From Nitrospinota bacterium (GTDB lineage: Bacteria > JADFOP01), in contig JADFOP010000031.1 in NCBI GenBank assembly GCA_022562795.1, forward strand, positions 1 through 26,252: a DNA stretch of 26,252 bases, read 5' to 3'. Of the stretch, positions 7,999-15,365 are shown one piece after another. Each line of letters starts with the position of its first letter. Position 1 is the first letter of the stretch. The position numbers were made by a program, and so were the translations under genes. The notes beneath the pieces are model-generated. The model was not told the DNA's origin, ran no database searches, and saw only the letters and a list, made by a program, of their open reading frames with translations.

Positions 7999-8157
7999 TG
8001 TTTTGGTTGGAGCTGGGATGCTATCTTTTCGTAAAGGACTAGAGGATATGATCAAAGTATCCCGCTTACTTTAGGATCCCTTCCACATTCACAAGACCGT
8101 AGAGAGGCTAACTTTTTGGTCCCATACAGCGCCCCGGTCGAGAATCAATCGGGGTTA

Positions 8158-8277
8158 TTAGGTCCCATCGAGCAACCCAACCTTTGTCATCAACGCCATC
8201 TCTAGATAATCGGGATTGGACTGTTTAGCAATAATATCAAAGGCCCCACCGGTCACTTAGCCCTTTATCCCCATCAT
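8158..8277 (-). pseudogene. Possible remnant of a response-regulator gene after the sensor kinase
   Basis: An ATG overlaps the kinase stop codon (ATGA), the usual layout for a kinase followed by its regulator, but the frame ends after six codons (MMGIKG, TAA). The same frame then continues GGAFDIIAKQSNPDYLEMAL and ends MTKVGLLDGT. This resembles the end of a receiver domain, where GAFDYIxKPFDPDxL around the conserved Lys is typical; here the usual Lys-Pro is Lys-Gln. No phosphorylated Asp region or output domain is present. I read it as a regulator gene with most of its length deleted. The similarity is short, so chance cannot be excluded. Confidence 0.35.
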
Positions 8278-10031
8278 TCATCTTCCGTGCCCAATCGGAC
8301 GACGAAGGCCGCGCCACCGTCGGGGACGTTTTCGGCCCAGATCGACCCGCCGTGAGCCTCGACGATGCCTTGACAGATCGAAAGCCCCAAGCCCGTCCCC
8401 TTCCCCTCGTCCTTTGTTGTGAAGAAGGGGTCGAATAAATTCTTCAAGTCCTCAGTGGCGATGCCCTCGCCTGTATCTTCGACCCGAAGCTCAATAAACA
8501 TCTGCCCATTGGTCTGGACCGCCTTGGTGGTGAGTGAGAGGCGGCCCCCGTCTGGCATGGCGTCCTTCGCGTTGGTTAGCAGATTGAGGACCACCTGCTG
8601 GAGCTGGTCCTGGTCGACTAAGCCCCGTGGCAGTTCATCTGAGAGCTTCGACTCCACTTCAATGTTTTGTATTCGTAGACCGTGTTCGACGAGGCTGAGA
8701 GTGCGCTTAATCGATTCGTTGAAATCGATAAGGCGGCGCTCGGGCTCTCGCTGGCGGGAGAAGGAGAGGAGGTCGCGGGTGATCTTCGCAATCCGGTTGG
8801 CATGCTTCTCCATGATTCGCAGGCGTCGAGTAACCTCCGGGGGAGTGTCGGGATTGCCGATCAACGTGTAGAGACGCAGAATGATGACGTTCAGGGGGTT
8901 CAGTATTTCGTGAGAGACGCCGGCGGTCAGCAGACCCACAGAGGCCATCTTCTCTGCGCGGACGAGCTGCTCCTCCGACCTCTTGCGCTCACGGAGATCC
9001 TTGCTGAAACCCACGGCCCCAACCTCTTGGCCCTCCTCATCGTAGAGAATGGACGCCGAAATCAACACCGGGATGCGGGTCTCGTCCTTCGCACGGAAGG
9101 TGGTCTCGAAAGCCGAGACCGTACCGCCCCCCTCGCGCATCCGGCGCATCACCTCTTTCGCATCCTCCTCGCTCTCGTAGAGCACCGGACCTTTTCTGCC
9201 GATGACCTCCTCACGCCGATAGCCCGTGAGGGCCTCGGCGCCCTTGTTGAAGAGCACAACCTTTCCTGCCTTATCGGTCTTAACGATTGCGTCTGTGGAA
9301 CTCTCGATGAGTCTTTCGAGATTTTGCTTGGCCTGAACCAGCTCTTTTTGGGATTTATTAAGGTTGTCCTCGGTCTTGGCCATTATAAACGCCATTAGAA
9401 TAATTCCCACCATCAGGGCAAAACCTACAACAAAGAGGAAGGTGGAATAGCGCCTGACTTGCCTATCAAAGCCTCGTATTCTGTTTTTGATATTGTAGTA
9501 AGTCTCAAGCGCGCCAACTACTGAACCGTCTATCAAGATTGGAACGTTCGTCCGAACTATATAAACGGTCTCTTTCTTGCCCTCCGAATCTTCTATGTTT
9601 TTTCGTAAAAGATTAGTTTGAGCAACCCCTTTGGATATGCTGTCGGTAAAGTATCTTTCTCGATTTATTTCTCCTCTCTCTCTCGGATCGGAAGAATAAA
9701 TAGTATTGCCTGATTTCGTGTAAATCTTCAGCTTCATCACGTCGAGTCTGTTTTCTATCTGTCTGACCTGCCTTAAGAGATCGCCTTGAAGGTCGGCTCT
9801 TTTCAATTCTACCTTGCCTGATCCGAGGGACAACGCTATGTCACGCGCTGAACCCCCTGCTTCAATTTTAATTTCGTTAATTGTAGACCTAGTCACTACA
9901 GGATTGATGATACTAATATTTATCGCCGAATACGTCGTTATTACCAATAGGGATAAGATGAGAATGATCCTTAAGAACTTGTTCTTGGAATAAATACGCA
10001 GGTTTTTTATTGTCTCGCGTATTTTATTCAC
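8274..10031 (-). CDS. PAS-containing membrane sensor histidine kinase, NtrB/PilS-like
   Basis: The 585-residue product runs in this order: membrane helix (about 20-42), periplasmic sensing region (43-195, with IYTKSGNTIYSSDP and RYFTDSISKG as in Cache-type folds), second helix (195-217), coiled linker, and a PAS domain (about 237-350). A HisKA domain follows with VSHEILNPLN, His374 being the phosphorylation site. The HATPase_c domain has N box NLLTNAKDAM (483-492), DTGEGI (519-524) and GTGLGLS (545-551). The start is GTG, preceded by GAGGGGGAAG. No intact partner regulator lies in the window; the frame directly after the stop looks like a regulator remnant. The position upstream of a sigma-54 promoter suggests a past or present role in pilus control. 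The N-terminal ~230 codons look more AT-rich than the catalytic part. Confidence 0.88.
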   Translation of the reverse strand: MNKIRETIKNLRIYSKNKFLRIILILSLLVITTYSAINISIINPVVTRSTINEIKIEAGGSARDIALSLGSGKVELKRADLQGDLLRQVRQIENRLDVMKLKIYTKSGNTIYSSDPRERGEINRERYFTDSISKGVAQTNLLRKNIEDSEGKKETVYIVRTNVPILIDGSVVGALETYYNIKNRIRGFDRQVRRYSTFLFVVGFALMVGIILMAFIMAKTEDNLNKSQKELVQAKQNLERLIESSTDAIVKTDKAGKVVLFNKGAEALTGYRREEVIGRKGPVLYESEEDAKEVMRRMREGGGTVSAFETTFRAKDETRIPVLISASILYDEEGQEVGAVGFSKDLRERKRSEEQLVRAEKMASVGLLTAGVSHEILNPLNVIILRLYTLIGNPDTPPEVTRRLRIMEKHANRIAKITRDLLSFSRQREPERRLIDFNESIKRTLSLVEHGLRIQNIEVESKLSDELPRGLVDQDQLQQVVLNLLTNAKDAMPDGGRLSLTTKAVQTNGQMFIELRVEDTGEGIATEDLKNLFDPFFTTKDEGKGTGLGLSICQGIVEAHGGSIWAENVPDGGAAFVVRLGTEDE

Positions 10032-10534
10032 CGCACACTTCCCCCTCTAACCCAGACAAACGATCCTTTAGAATTGAGGGATTCGGCGGGGGCGTCGGCC
10101 AAGCAGGCTGCTGGCAATCCGATATGGTTGAGCCAGGCCGAGGGAGCAGGCTTAGGCCCGCCCCATGCGGTGTTGAGCGAAGGGTCGCCTGGATGGCAGA
10201 TGGCGGGAATAGGGAAGTCGGCCTTCGCGAGGCAGACAAACGCCACCGTATCGTGGAGAATGTGGGTTAATGAATACGCGCCCACTAGAGGGCTCCCAGC
10301 CCTGGGCCCGTGGGCAAAAACGCGAACTTAATGTCTATATACTACAAAAGGAAGGAGTTGGCAAGCATTTTTTGAGGTAATTTCTTAGGATAAGTGCAAT
10401 TTGGATCTTCCCGCTGTCCCCTGCACCCTCGTGCCAGAGCTCGTCGACGCACCGTCGTTAGGGGGGTTTCATTCCCCTCAAGGATTGGATACTCTTGGGA
10501 TATGTTGGTTCGACTCCCATGGAGGGAAAGAACT
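10032..10534. other. Intergenic stretch with no supported gene
   Basis: About 500 bases between the divergent kinase and dUTPase-fold genes. Several 65-90-codon frames exist on both strands, but none has a ribosome site and a recognisable domain. The minus frame 10285-10028, reading LTHILHDTVAFVCLAKADFP, looks protein-like in composition, but I cannot assign it. The AT-rich part at 10325-10400 may hold promoters for one or both flanking genes; I could not define a good one. Confidence 0.4.
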
Positions 10535-10999
10535 ATGGCGCAACAACGGTTCCTTACAGGCGAGGAGGTCCTCGCATTGCTCACCGGCCTCATCCACCCG
10601 CCCAAGCAGGTCGGGCCTGCGAGTGTTACCCTGACCGTCCGCGCAGTGGAAAAGGTGGTCGGTCCCGGCTCACTCGACTTCGGCGGCAGTGAGTGGCAGC
10701 CCGTGGAGACCGAACCCGTCGAGGCGGTCAAGACCGATACCCAGGAGCCCTACGGCTGGTGGGACTTGGGTCGGGGACGTTACCGGTTGGCATACAATGA
10801 GGCTGGGGCGGTCGCCGATGGTCACATCGGCCTTCTCGCGCCCTGGGCCGAGGCGGTATCGAGCGGGCTCATCCATCCGACGGTTTTCCTGCCTCCTGGA
10901 GCCCAGATCTCATCCATCGTGGTCGCCGTTGGGGCCTTTGGGATCAAGATCAAAGAAAACGCCCGCGTGAGCGAGCTGGCCCTATATCGTCTTGGATGA
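10535..10999 (+). CDS. dUTPase/dCTP-deaminase-fold protein, probably without the standard activity
   Basis: The 154-residue product resembles small trimeric dUTPase/DCD proteins. It has an opening like QVGPASVTLTV (compare QxxPAS-DL), then GRYRLAYNEAGAVADGHIGL (81-100), and a final IKIKENARVSELALYRLG (137-154), matching the usual end hxGxRIaQLvhxr. The motif that normally carries PRSS/R and contacts the triphosphate reads APWAEAVSSG (102-111), so catalytic residues seem to be missing. In canonical enzymes this fold removes dUTP or deaminates dCTP. The ATG at 10535 is chosen over earlier codons because GGAGGG lies eight bases upstream. It stands alone between divergent and convergent neighbours. 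The fold is fairly likely, the function open. Confidence 0.6.
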   Translation: MAQQRFLTGEEVLALLTGLIHPPKQVGPASVTLTVRAVEKVVGPGSLDFGGSEWQPVETEPVEAVKTDTQEPYGWWDLGRGRYRLAYNEAGAVADGHIGLLAPWAEAVSSGLIHPTVFLPPGAQISSIVVAVGAFGIKIKENARVSELALYRLG

Positions 11000-11065
11000 A
11001 AAGCTCCTAATAGCGAGGCCGGGCCGGGGAGCCGTTGGGCGCCCCTCCGACAGGCTAAGCCGCCA

Positions 11066-11767
11066 TCACCGGATGTCCAGGAAGAAGGCCTCGGCTTGGG
11101 TGGAGATATCAAGGCCAAGGGCGGCCCGAAGGCAGATGACAAGGCATCGGCCCAAGGCCCGCCAGGGCCCCATGGCGAGGAATTTTCGACCCGAGGTCCT
11201 AACGGGCGACCAAATCAGGTGGACCCGCTCAGCCCGTGCGAGGCGGGTGGAGAACTCGAGGTCTTCGGCCGGAGCCTCCTCGTCAAAGCCCCCAAGCCGC
11301 CTGAAGAGCTCCCTGCCTACGAAGATCGCCTGATCGCCGTAGGGCACCCGGCTCACCCGGCACCTCATATTATCCAGCAGACTCACTAACATGAGAACAA
11401 AGCGCCGCTCGAGGAAGGCGTGCCGGAAGGCCCCCGCCACTCGGTCCGGCCCCACCTTTTCGGCCAGCTTGGCTATGCGTTCCAGCCCCCCTGACGGCAG
11501 GAAAGTGTCGGCGTGGAGGAAGAGCAGCGTCCGACCTCTGGCGGCCAGGGCGCCCCGGTTCATCTGGAGGGCCCGCCCCTTGGGGCTCTCCAGCAAGCGG
11601 ACGGCTGGGAACGAGCGCGCCACCGCCGCAGTCTTATCGGTGCTGGCGCCGTCGACGACGAGGACCTCGAAGGAGCCAGACTGGGCGAAGAGGTGGCCGA
11701 GTGTTCCGGGAAGCAAGGCCTCCTCATTGTAGGCGGGGATGATTACAGAGATTGCCGGTGCGTCCAT
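11066..11767 (-). CDS. Family 2 glycosyltransferase, TIGR04283-like (rSAM/selenodomain-associated)
   Basis: The 233-residue GT-A protein has ISVIIPAYNEEALLPGTL (6-23), VVDGAST (37-43), SPKGRALQMNRGALAARG (61-78), LLFLHADTFLP (81-91, metal and nucleotide-sugar binding), GAFRHAF and VPYGDQAIFV. This order and wording match the small glycosyltransferases that in other genomes sit next to radical-SAM/selenodomain proteins; none of those partners is visible here. The acceptor is unknown. The ATG has no recognisable ribosome site, and a 13-bp inverted repeat ends nine bases before it. A later start would remove the conserved first strand, so I keep this one. Confidence 0.8.
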   Translation of the reverse strand: MDAPAISVIIPAYNEEALLPGTLGHLFAQSGSFEVLVVDGASTDKTAAVARSFPAVRLLESPKGRALQMNRGALAARGRTLLFLHADTFLPSGGLERIAKLAEKVGPDRVAGAFRHAFLERRFVLMLVSLLDNMRCRVSRVPYGDQAIFVGRELFRRLGGFDEEAPAEDLEFSTRLARAERVHLIWSPVRTSGRKFLAMGPWRALGRCLVICLRAALGLDISTQAEAFFLDIR

Positions 11768-11775
11768 AGAATTAT

Positions 11776-11855
11776 GAAGCGGGGCCGGGTCTTGGGGATT
11801 GTGGGAGTGAGGGATTGTCGGAGATAGATGGAGGGAGAAAATCCGGCCCCGCTTC
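11776..11855. repeat. Perfect 13-bp inverted repeat just upstream of the glycosyltransferase start
   Basis: GAAGCGGGGCCGG (11776-11788) pairs exactly with CCGGCCCCGCTTC (11843-11855) across 54 bases. On the minus strand the stem closes nine bases before the glycosyltransferase ATG, and the loop is pyrimidine-rich. There is no T-run, so it does not look like a simple terminator. It may control translation start, protect an mRNA end, or bind a protein. Confidence 0.6.
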
Positions 11856-11942
11856 CACTACCTTAAACACCGCAGAGGGTAGAAATGTTCCACGAAATGA
11901 GGGGGGAGGGGAAAAAAGGAATAGGAGCAGCGTCAGACCCCC

Positions 11943-12914
11943 CTACTCCCCCACCCTCTGCACCATTATTCTTTCTCGCTGGAGCTTATAGAGGAGACCT
12001 TCGGGGCCCTCGACGAAGACGTCTTCCTGCGTCTTGGCGAGCAGCTTGGCCTGCATGGGGATTCGGGCCCCGTCGATGTAGATGTTGGCGAGCGCCCCGT
12101 CCATGGGGTAGGCTTTGGCGGTCGCCTCCTTGAGGGCGGGCTGTAGGTCGAAAATCTTCTTTCGCTTGGCTCGGAACCGCCCCAGGTTGTCCCTGGCCTT
12201 ACTGAAAGACGAGTCGGCCTGCAGGGCCATCTTGTATTGATGGAGGGCCCTGGTTACGAACCCCTGCTGCTCGTAAAGGTAGCCGAGGTTGTTGTAGGCG
12301 TCGGGGAAGTAGGGGTTGGCCTTGATCATCTCCTCGTATTGGTTGGCGGCCGCTTCGAGTCTTCCAAGCTCCAAGTAGATAAGCGCCAGGTTGAAGCGGG
12401 GCTCAAGGATATTGGGGTCGAGCACAAGAGCCCGGACGTAGGCCCGCTCGGCCTTGTTGAGCTCACCGTCTTCGAAATAGGCGAGCCCCAGGTTGCTGTA
12501 CGTTTTGGGGTTTCTGGGGTTGATTTTGAGAGCGGCCCTGAACGCTTTGACCGCCTCGCCGTAGCGGCCCCGCTTGGACAGCGCCACGCCGAGCATGATG
12601 CGGCCCTTCTCGTAGCGGGGCTTGAGCTCGGCGGCCCGCTGGAGGCTGGCGATGGCCTCATCCACCCGGTACTTTTTCAGTTGGACGAGCCCCACGTTGT
12701 AGTGGGCCAGAGCGAGGTCGGGGTCAACCTTCAGGGCCTGCCGCCAGAGGCTGAGGGCCTCGTCGAGGCGACCCGCTTCGTAGGCATCGAGCCCCTGGTT
12801 ATAAAGCTTGACGGCGGAGAGGCCGGCGGGAGCAATACGTGGGGAAGCGAGGAGGGCGAGGGCGACCAAGAAAAGAGCCCAGGGGGCGGGGCGCATCCGG
12901 CGGCGGCGGTTCAT
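11943..12914 (-). CDS. Exported TPR-repeat protein
   Basis: The 323-residue product starts with basic residues and a hydrophobic signal segment ending in IAPAG, so it is probably exported. From about residue 37 to 240 there are six TPR units in a row (for example YNQGLDAYEAGRLDEALSLW and YSNLGLAYFEDGELNKAERA). A C-terminal domain of about 80 residues (FDLQPALKEATAKAYPMDGA onwards) follows that I do not recognise. The ATG at 12914 is set by GAGGAGG seven bases upstream; the longer frame from 13010 lacks a ribosome site. It resembles tadD in general form but lies 10 kb from it and is divergent from NAD kinase. TPR proteins usually hold complexes together; no partner is indicated. Confidence 0.75.
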   Translation of the reverse strand: MNRRRRMRPAPWALFLVALALLASPRIAPAGLSAVKLYNQGLDAYEAGRLDEALSLWRQALKVDPDLALAHYNVGLVQLKKYRVDEAIASLQRAAELKPRYEKGRIMLGVALSKRGRYGEAVKAFRAALKINPRNPKTYSNLGLAYFEDGELNKAERAYVRALVLDPNILEPRFNLALIYLELGRLEAAANQYEEMIKANPYFPDAYNNLGYLYEQQGFVTRALHQYKMALQADSSFSKARDNLGRFRAKRKKIFDLQPALKEATAKAYPMDGALANIYIDGARIPMQAKLLAKTQEDVFVEGPEGLLYKLQRERIMVQRVGE

Positions 12915-13047
12915 CGTGAGCCTCCTCAGGCGCGCAGAAGCGCGCTGAAGCAATGTGCAGGCCTCCCGACTCCCTCCACCCCTGAGGTGCGCTCGTTCGC
13001 ATTGTACCACAGCGTTCTAAGCAGGCCAACGCCACCCCAAAAGTCCC

Positions 13048-13077
13048 TTGCCCGCCCTCGGCGGGGTGTGCTATTCT
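13048..13077 (+). promoter_or_regulatory. Candidate sigma-70-type promoter of nadK
   Basis: TTGCCC (13048-13053), an 18-base spacer and TATTCT (13072-13077), preceded by TGTGC as in an extended -10. Transcription would begin near 13084, about 50 bases before the nadK ATG. The match is moderate. Confidence 0.35.
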
Positions 13078-13134
13078 GGATTGGGCCGATTCCCGGCCCG
13101 CCACCCCTTTAGGGATTAGGCTTTCCGCGACCGC

Positions 13135-13989
13135 ATGAAATCCATAGGCATCATCTCCAAACCCCACCACGCCGAGGCCAAACGCGTCCTCGAGGAGCTG
13201 GTGCCCTGGCTCGCCGAGCGCGGCAAGTCGGTGGTCATGGACGTAGATACCGCCGCCCTGGTTGGCGAGACAACGGGGGTTGAGAAAGACCGGCTCCCCG
13301 ACGAGGTGGCGATGATTATCGTCCTCGGCGGCGACGGGACCTTCCTAAGCGTCGCCCGCCTCATAGAGGGCCGCGACGTCCCGCTGCTCGGGGTCAACCT
13401 GGGCGGCCTCGGCTTCTTGACGGAGGTGACCCAGGAGCAAATCTTCGAGACGCTCGGGGAGATTTTCGAGGGCAACTACGGCGTGGGCGAGCGGCTGCTC
13501 CTTCAGGCGCACGTCCACCGCGACGACGAGCGGATCGCCGAATACCGGGCCCTCAACGACGTGGTCATCAACAAGGGCGCGCTGGCCCGCATCATCTCGC
13601 TGGAGACCTACGTAAACGGCGTCTACGTCAATACCTTCGCCGCCGACGGCATCATCATCTCGACCCCCACGGGCTCGACCGCCTACAACCTGGCGGCCGG
13701 CGGGCCGATCCTCTCTCCGGAGCTGGGGGCCCTCATCATCAACCCCATCTGCCCCCACACCCTCACCAACCGGCCCCTGGTGCTGCCCGAAGATGTGACG
13801 GTCGAGGTCGTCCTGAAGGCCGAGGGCGAGGATGTGCTGCTGACCCTCGACGGCCAGGTGGGGTTCGCCCTGCGCTACGACGACGTGGTCGAGGTCCGCA
13901 AGGCCCCCGAAACCGTGAAGCTCATCGAGCCGCCCCGGCGCAACTACTTCCAGGTGCTTCGGACCAAGCTCCGCTGGGGCGAGCGCTGA
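13135..13989 (+). CDS. nadK: NAD kinase
   Basis: The 284-residue enzyme phosphorylates NAD to NADP, the only route to NADP in most bacteria. The hallmarks are all visible: GGDGTF (65-70) with the catalytic Asp67, GVNLGGLGFLTEV (86-98), LNDVVINKG (139-147, the NE/D motif) and DGIIISTPTGSTAY (170-183). LIINPICPHTLTNRPLVLP closes the conserved region. Length is typical of bacterial NadK. No strong ribosome site precedes the ATG, yet the first strand KSIGIISKP is right for the family, so the start is probably correct. It is divergent from the TPR gene and followed by a repeat-rich gap. Confidence 0.96.
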   Translation: MKSIGIISKPHHAEAKRVLEELVPWLAERGKSVVMDVDTAALVGETTGVEKDRLPDEVAMIIVLGGDGTFLSVARLIEGRDVPLLGVNLGGLGFLTEVTQEQIFETLGEIFEGNYGVGERLLLQAHVHRDDERIAEYRALNDVVINKGALARIISLETYVNGVYVNTFAADGIIISTPTGSTAYNLAAGGPILSPELGALIINPICPHTLTNRPLVLPEDVTVEVVLKAEGEDVLLTLDGQVGFALRYDDVVEVRKAPETVKLIEPPRRNYFQVLRTKLRWGER

Positions 13990-14033
13990 AAGAGGGCGGG
14001 ACTACCCAATAATTATCAACAACTCAAAACTCC

Positions 14034-14062
14034 TTGACAATTTTGCCAGGGGGTTGGATAAT
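14034..14062 (+). promoter_or_regulatory. Strong sigma-70-like promoter with no clear gene behind it
   Basis: TTGACA (14034-14039), exactly 17 bases, then GATAAT (14057-14062): perfect -35, five of six at -10, ideal spacing. Transcription would start near 14069 and run into the palindrome and repeats at 14155-14439. The only frame on this strand is a 58-codon one from GTG 14110 to 14286 that runs into the repeat DNA. Confidence 0.5.
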
Positions 14063-14154
14063 GTCTCAATACGCCACCCAAACCGTATTTATTTGTCCTT
14101 TAGGGAGCAGTGAAAGGTCGTATGTTTGTCCGCCAGAATATCCAGGATATAAGG

Positions 14155-14180
14155 AGTCGGGGTCAGGGGCGACCCCGACT
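14155..14180. repeat. Perfect 10-bp palindrome (hairpin)
   Basis: AGTCGGGGTC (14155-14164) and GACCCCGACT (14171-14180) flank a six-base loop. It resembles dispersed palindromes of the REP type rather than a terminator, since no T-run follows on either strand. Confidence 0.6.
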
Positions 14181-14229
14181 ACCCATATATAAACCCCCTC
14201 CGAATACACGGTTCACCCTCCCAGCCCAC

Positions 14230-14325
14230 GGACAGGGACAAGCCCTGTCCCTACACAACAAGAGAACGAAGACTTCATTAGCTTAATTCTATGTAGGGAC
14301 ACCCCTCGTGGGTGTCCGGCCTTTA
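14230..14325 (+). repeat. 96-bp dispersed repeat, copy 1
   Basis: It begins with the palindrome GGACAGGGACAAGCCCTGTC (stem GGGACA... with CCCTGTC), has a core with AACAAGAGAACGAAGACTTC, and ends with a second palindrome-like arm ATGTAGGGACACCCCTCGTG running to GGCCTTTA. Copy 2 has the same length and differs at only about ten positions. On the minus strand it gives the familiar false peptide VGTGLAPVR. Confidence 0.85.
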
Positions 14326-14343
14326 CCGGGTATCCGGGGATGC

Positions 14344-14439
14344 GGACAGGGGCAAGCCCTGTCCCTACATAACAAGAGAACGAAGACTTCGTTAGCATAA
14401 ATCTATGTAGGGACGCCCCTCGTGAGTGTCCGGCCTTTA
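14344..14439 (+). repeat. 96-bp dispersed repeat, copy 2
   Basis: It aligns over its full length with 14230-14325 in direct orientation; 18 bases separate the copies. Differences are scattered single bases (for example GGGGCAAG for GGGACAAG, GTTAGCATAAA for ATTAGCTTAAT). The substitutions leave the terminal stems largely paired, as expected for a structured repeat. A third, truncated head (GATGCGGACAGGG) occurs near 14550. Confidence 0.85.
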
Positions 14440-14514
14440 GGGCATTAAGGTCTGCTAGGTGGTGTCGGGGTGCTGCAGGCAGCGGGGCAAGCCCCCAAGG
14501 GGGCTGGGTCGCAA

Positions 14515-14590
14515 GTCCGCCTCAGGCGGAGTCGGCCCGACTACCCGGGGATGCGGACAGGGACCGTAGGTCCGCCTCAGGTGAAGTCGG
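14515..14590 (+). repeat. Short direct repeat, second copy overlapping the enoyl-CoA hydratase stop
   Basis: GTCCGCCTCAGGCGGAGTCGG at 14515-14535 recurs, with two changes, at 14570-14590. The second copy contains the stop and last codons of the minus-strand hydratase gene. The first copy has a perfect TCCGCC/GGCGGA stem. Just before it AGCCCCC/GGGGGCT (about 14490-14505) makes another hairpin. Confidence 0.55.
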
Positions 14591-15365
14591 GCTCGCGCTT
14601 TTCCCGGAAGGCGGAGAGGCCTTCGGCCCGGTCGGGCTGGGTGTATACGTAGGCCATCTGCTCGATCTCGAAGTTGAGGCCGCCGGCGAGGTCCATCTCG
14701 ATCCCCCGGTTGAGGCTCCGCTTCATGGCGGCGAGCGACACCCAGCTTACCTTTACGAGGGAGCGGGCCAAGGAAACCGCCTCATCCATAAGCCGGTCGG
14801 CGGGGACGACATTGGTTACGAGCCCTACCCCAAGGGCCTCTTCGGCCGAGAGGCGCCGGCCGGTAAGGAGCATGTCCATGGCCCAGGCACGCCCCACGAT
14901 ACGGGGCAGAAGCTGCGTGCCGCCCCAGCCGGGCATGACTCCGTGGGCCGCTTCGGGGAAGAAGTAGGTCGAGTCGTCGGCCCCTATGCGGATGTCGCAG
15001 GCGCAGGCGAACTCCAGCCCGCCGCCGACGGCCAGGCCGCCCACGGCGGCGATGAGGATGGTGTCCATCCCCCGCATGGTGTGGATTATCTCGTGAGCCT
15101 CGCGGGAGTAGAGCTTGCCCTGGTGGACGTCTTTTTCGGACATCTCCTTGAGGTCTCCCCCCGTGCCGAAGGCCCGCCCGGCTCCTGTGAGGATGGCGAC
15201 CCGGGCCTCGCGGCTGTCGCGCAACCAGGTGATGAAGCGGCGGAAGCCCGCAAGCATAGGGGAGTTCATTGCGTTCAAGGCCTCGGGCCGGTTGAAGGTG
15301 CAGGTGACGATCCGCCCGTCGTCCGGGTCGCGCTCAATACGGATGGTCTCAGGATATCCGCTCAT
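14577..15365 (-). CDS. Enoyl-CoA hydratase/isomerase family protein (crotonase fold)
   Basis: The 262-residue product has the crotonase features in order: NRPEALNAMN (25-34), GAGRAFGTGGDLKEM (61-75, oxyanion hole strand), AVGGLAVGGGLEFACACDIR (107-126) with Glu118, and FFPEAAHGVMPGWGGTQLLP (135-154) with Glu138. The two glutamates match the catalytic pair of enoyl-CoA hydratase, so hydration of 2-enoyl-CoA is plausible; related family members catalyse other CoA reactions. The C-terminus ends AFREKREPDFT, a common hydratase ending. GGGGGA lies before the ATG. The gene stands alone, so no pathway can be named. Its stop codon lies inside a short repeat. Confidence 0.9.
   Translation of the reverse strand: MSGYPETIRIERDPDDGRIVTCTFNRPEALNAMNSPMLAGFRRFITWLRDSREARVAILTGAGRAFGTGGDLKEMSEKDVHQGKLYSREAHEIIHTMRGMDTILIAAVGGLAVGGGLEFACACDIRIGADDSTYFFPEAAHGVMPGWGGTQLLPRIVGRAWAMDMLLTGRRLSAEEALGVGLVTNVVPADRLMDEAVSLARSLVKVSWVSLAAMKRSLNRGIEMDLAGGLNFEIEQMAYVYTQPDRAEGLSAFREKREPDFT

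Larger units (their letters stand above)
7743..8273. other. Regulatory gap between the sensor kinase and flp
   Basis: This 530-base stretch holds no convincing intact gene. Its recognisable content is the sigma-54 promoter (7861-7876), the dyad (7983-7998) and the regulator-like remnant (8158-8277). A 67-codon frame on the plus strand from 7871 starts inside the sigma-54 element, has no ribosome site and resembles nothing I know. The stretch looks more AT-rich than the coding sequence around it. Confidence 0.5.

Noticed and set aside
7871-8074. 67-codon plus-strand frame between flp and the sensor kinase
   Set aside because: It begins inside the sigma-54 promoter, has no ribosome site and no recognisable domain.
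10028-10285. 85-codon minus-strand frame upstream of the sensor kinase
   Set aside because: Composition looks somewhat protein-like, but it overlaps the kinase start, lacks a ribosome site, and two other frames of similar length overlap it.
10500-10530. GGTTCGACTCCCAT, similar to the T-arm of a tRNA
   Set aside because: No matching acceptor stem, D-arm or anticodon arm can be built upstream, and the dUTPase-fold gene's ribosome site lies in it.
11883-12133. Plus-strand frames rich in Arg, Pro and Trp opposite the TPR gene
   Set aside because: Shadow frames of a GC-rich minus-strand gene with clear TPR repeats.
14110-14286. 58-codon plus-strand frame downstream of the strong promoter
   Set aside because: Its second half is pure repeat sequence and the ribosome site is badly spaced; kept only as a comment in the promoter finding.
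14213-14398. Minus-strand frame with two VGTGLAPVR segments
   Set aside because: This is the translation of the 96-bp repeats, a well-known annotation artefact.
13990-14576. Possible CRISPR array because of the regular repeats
   Set aside because: Only two full 96-bp copies with an 18-base gap; repeat and spacer sizes do not fit, and no cas genes are present.
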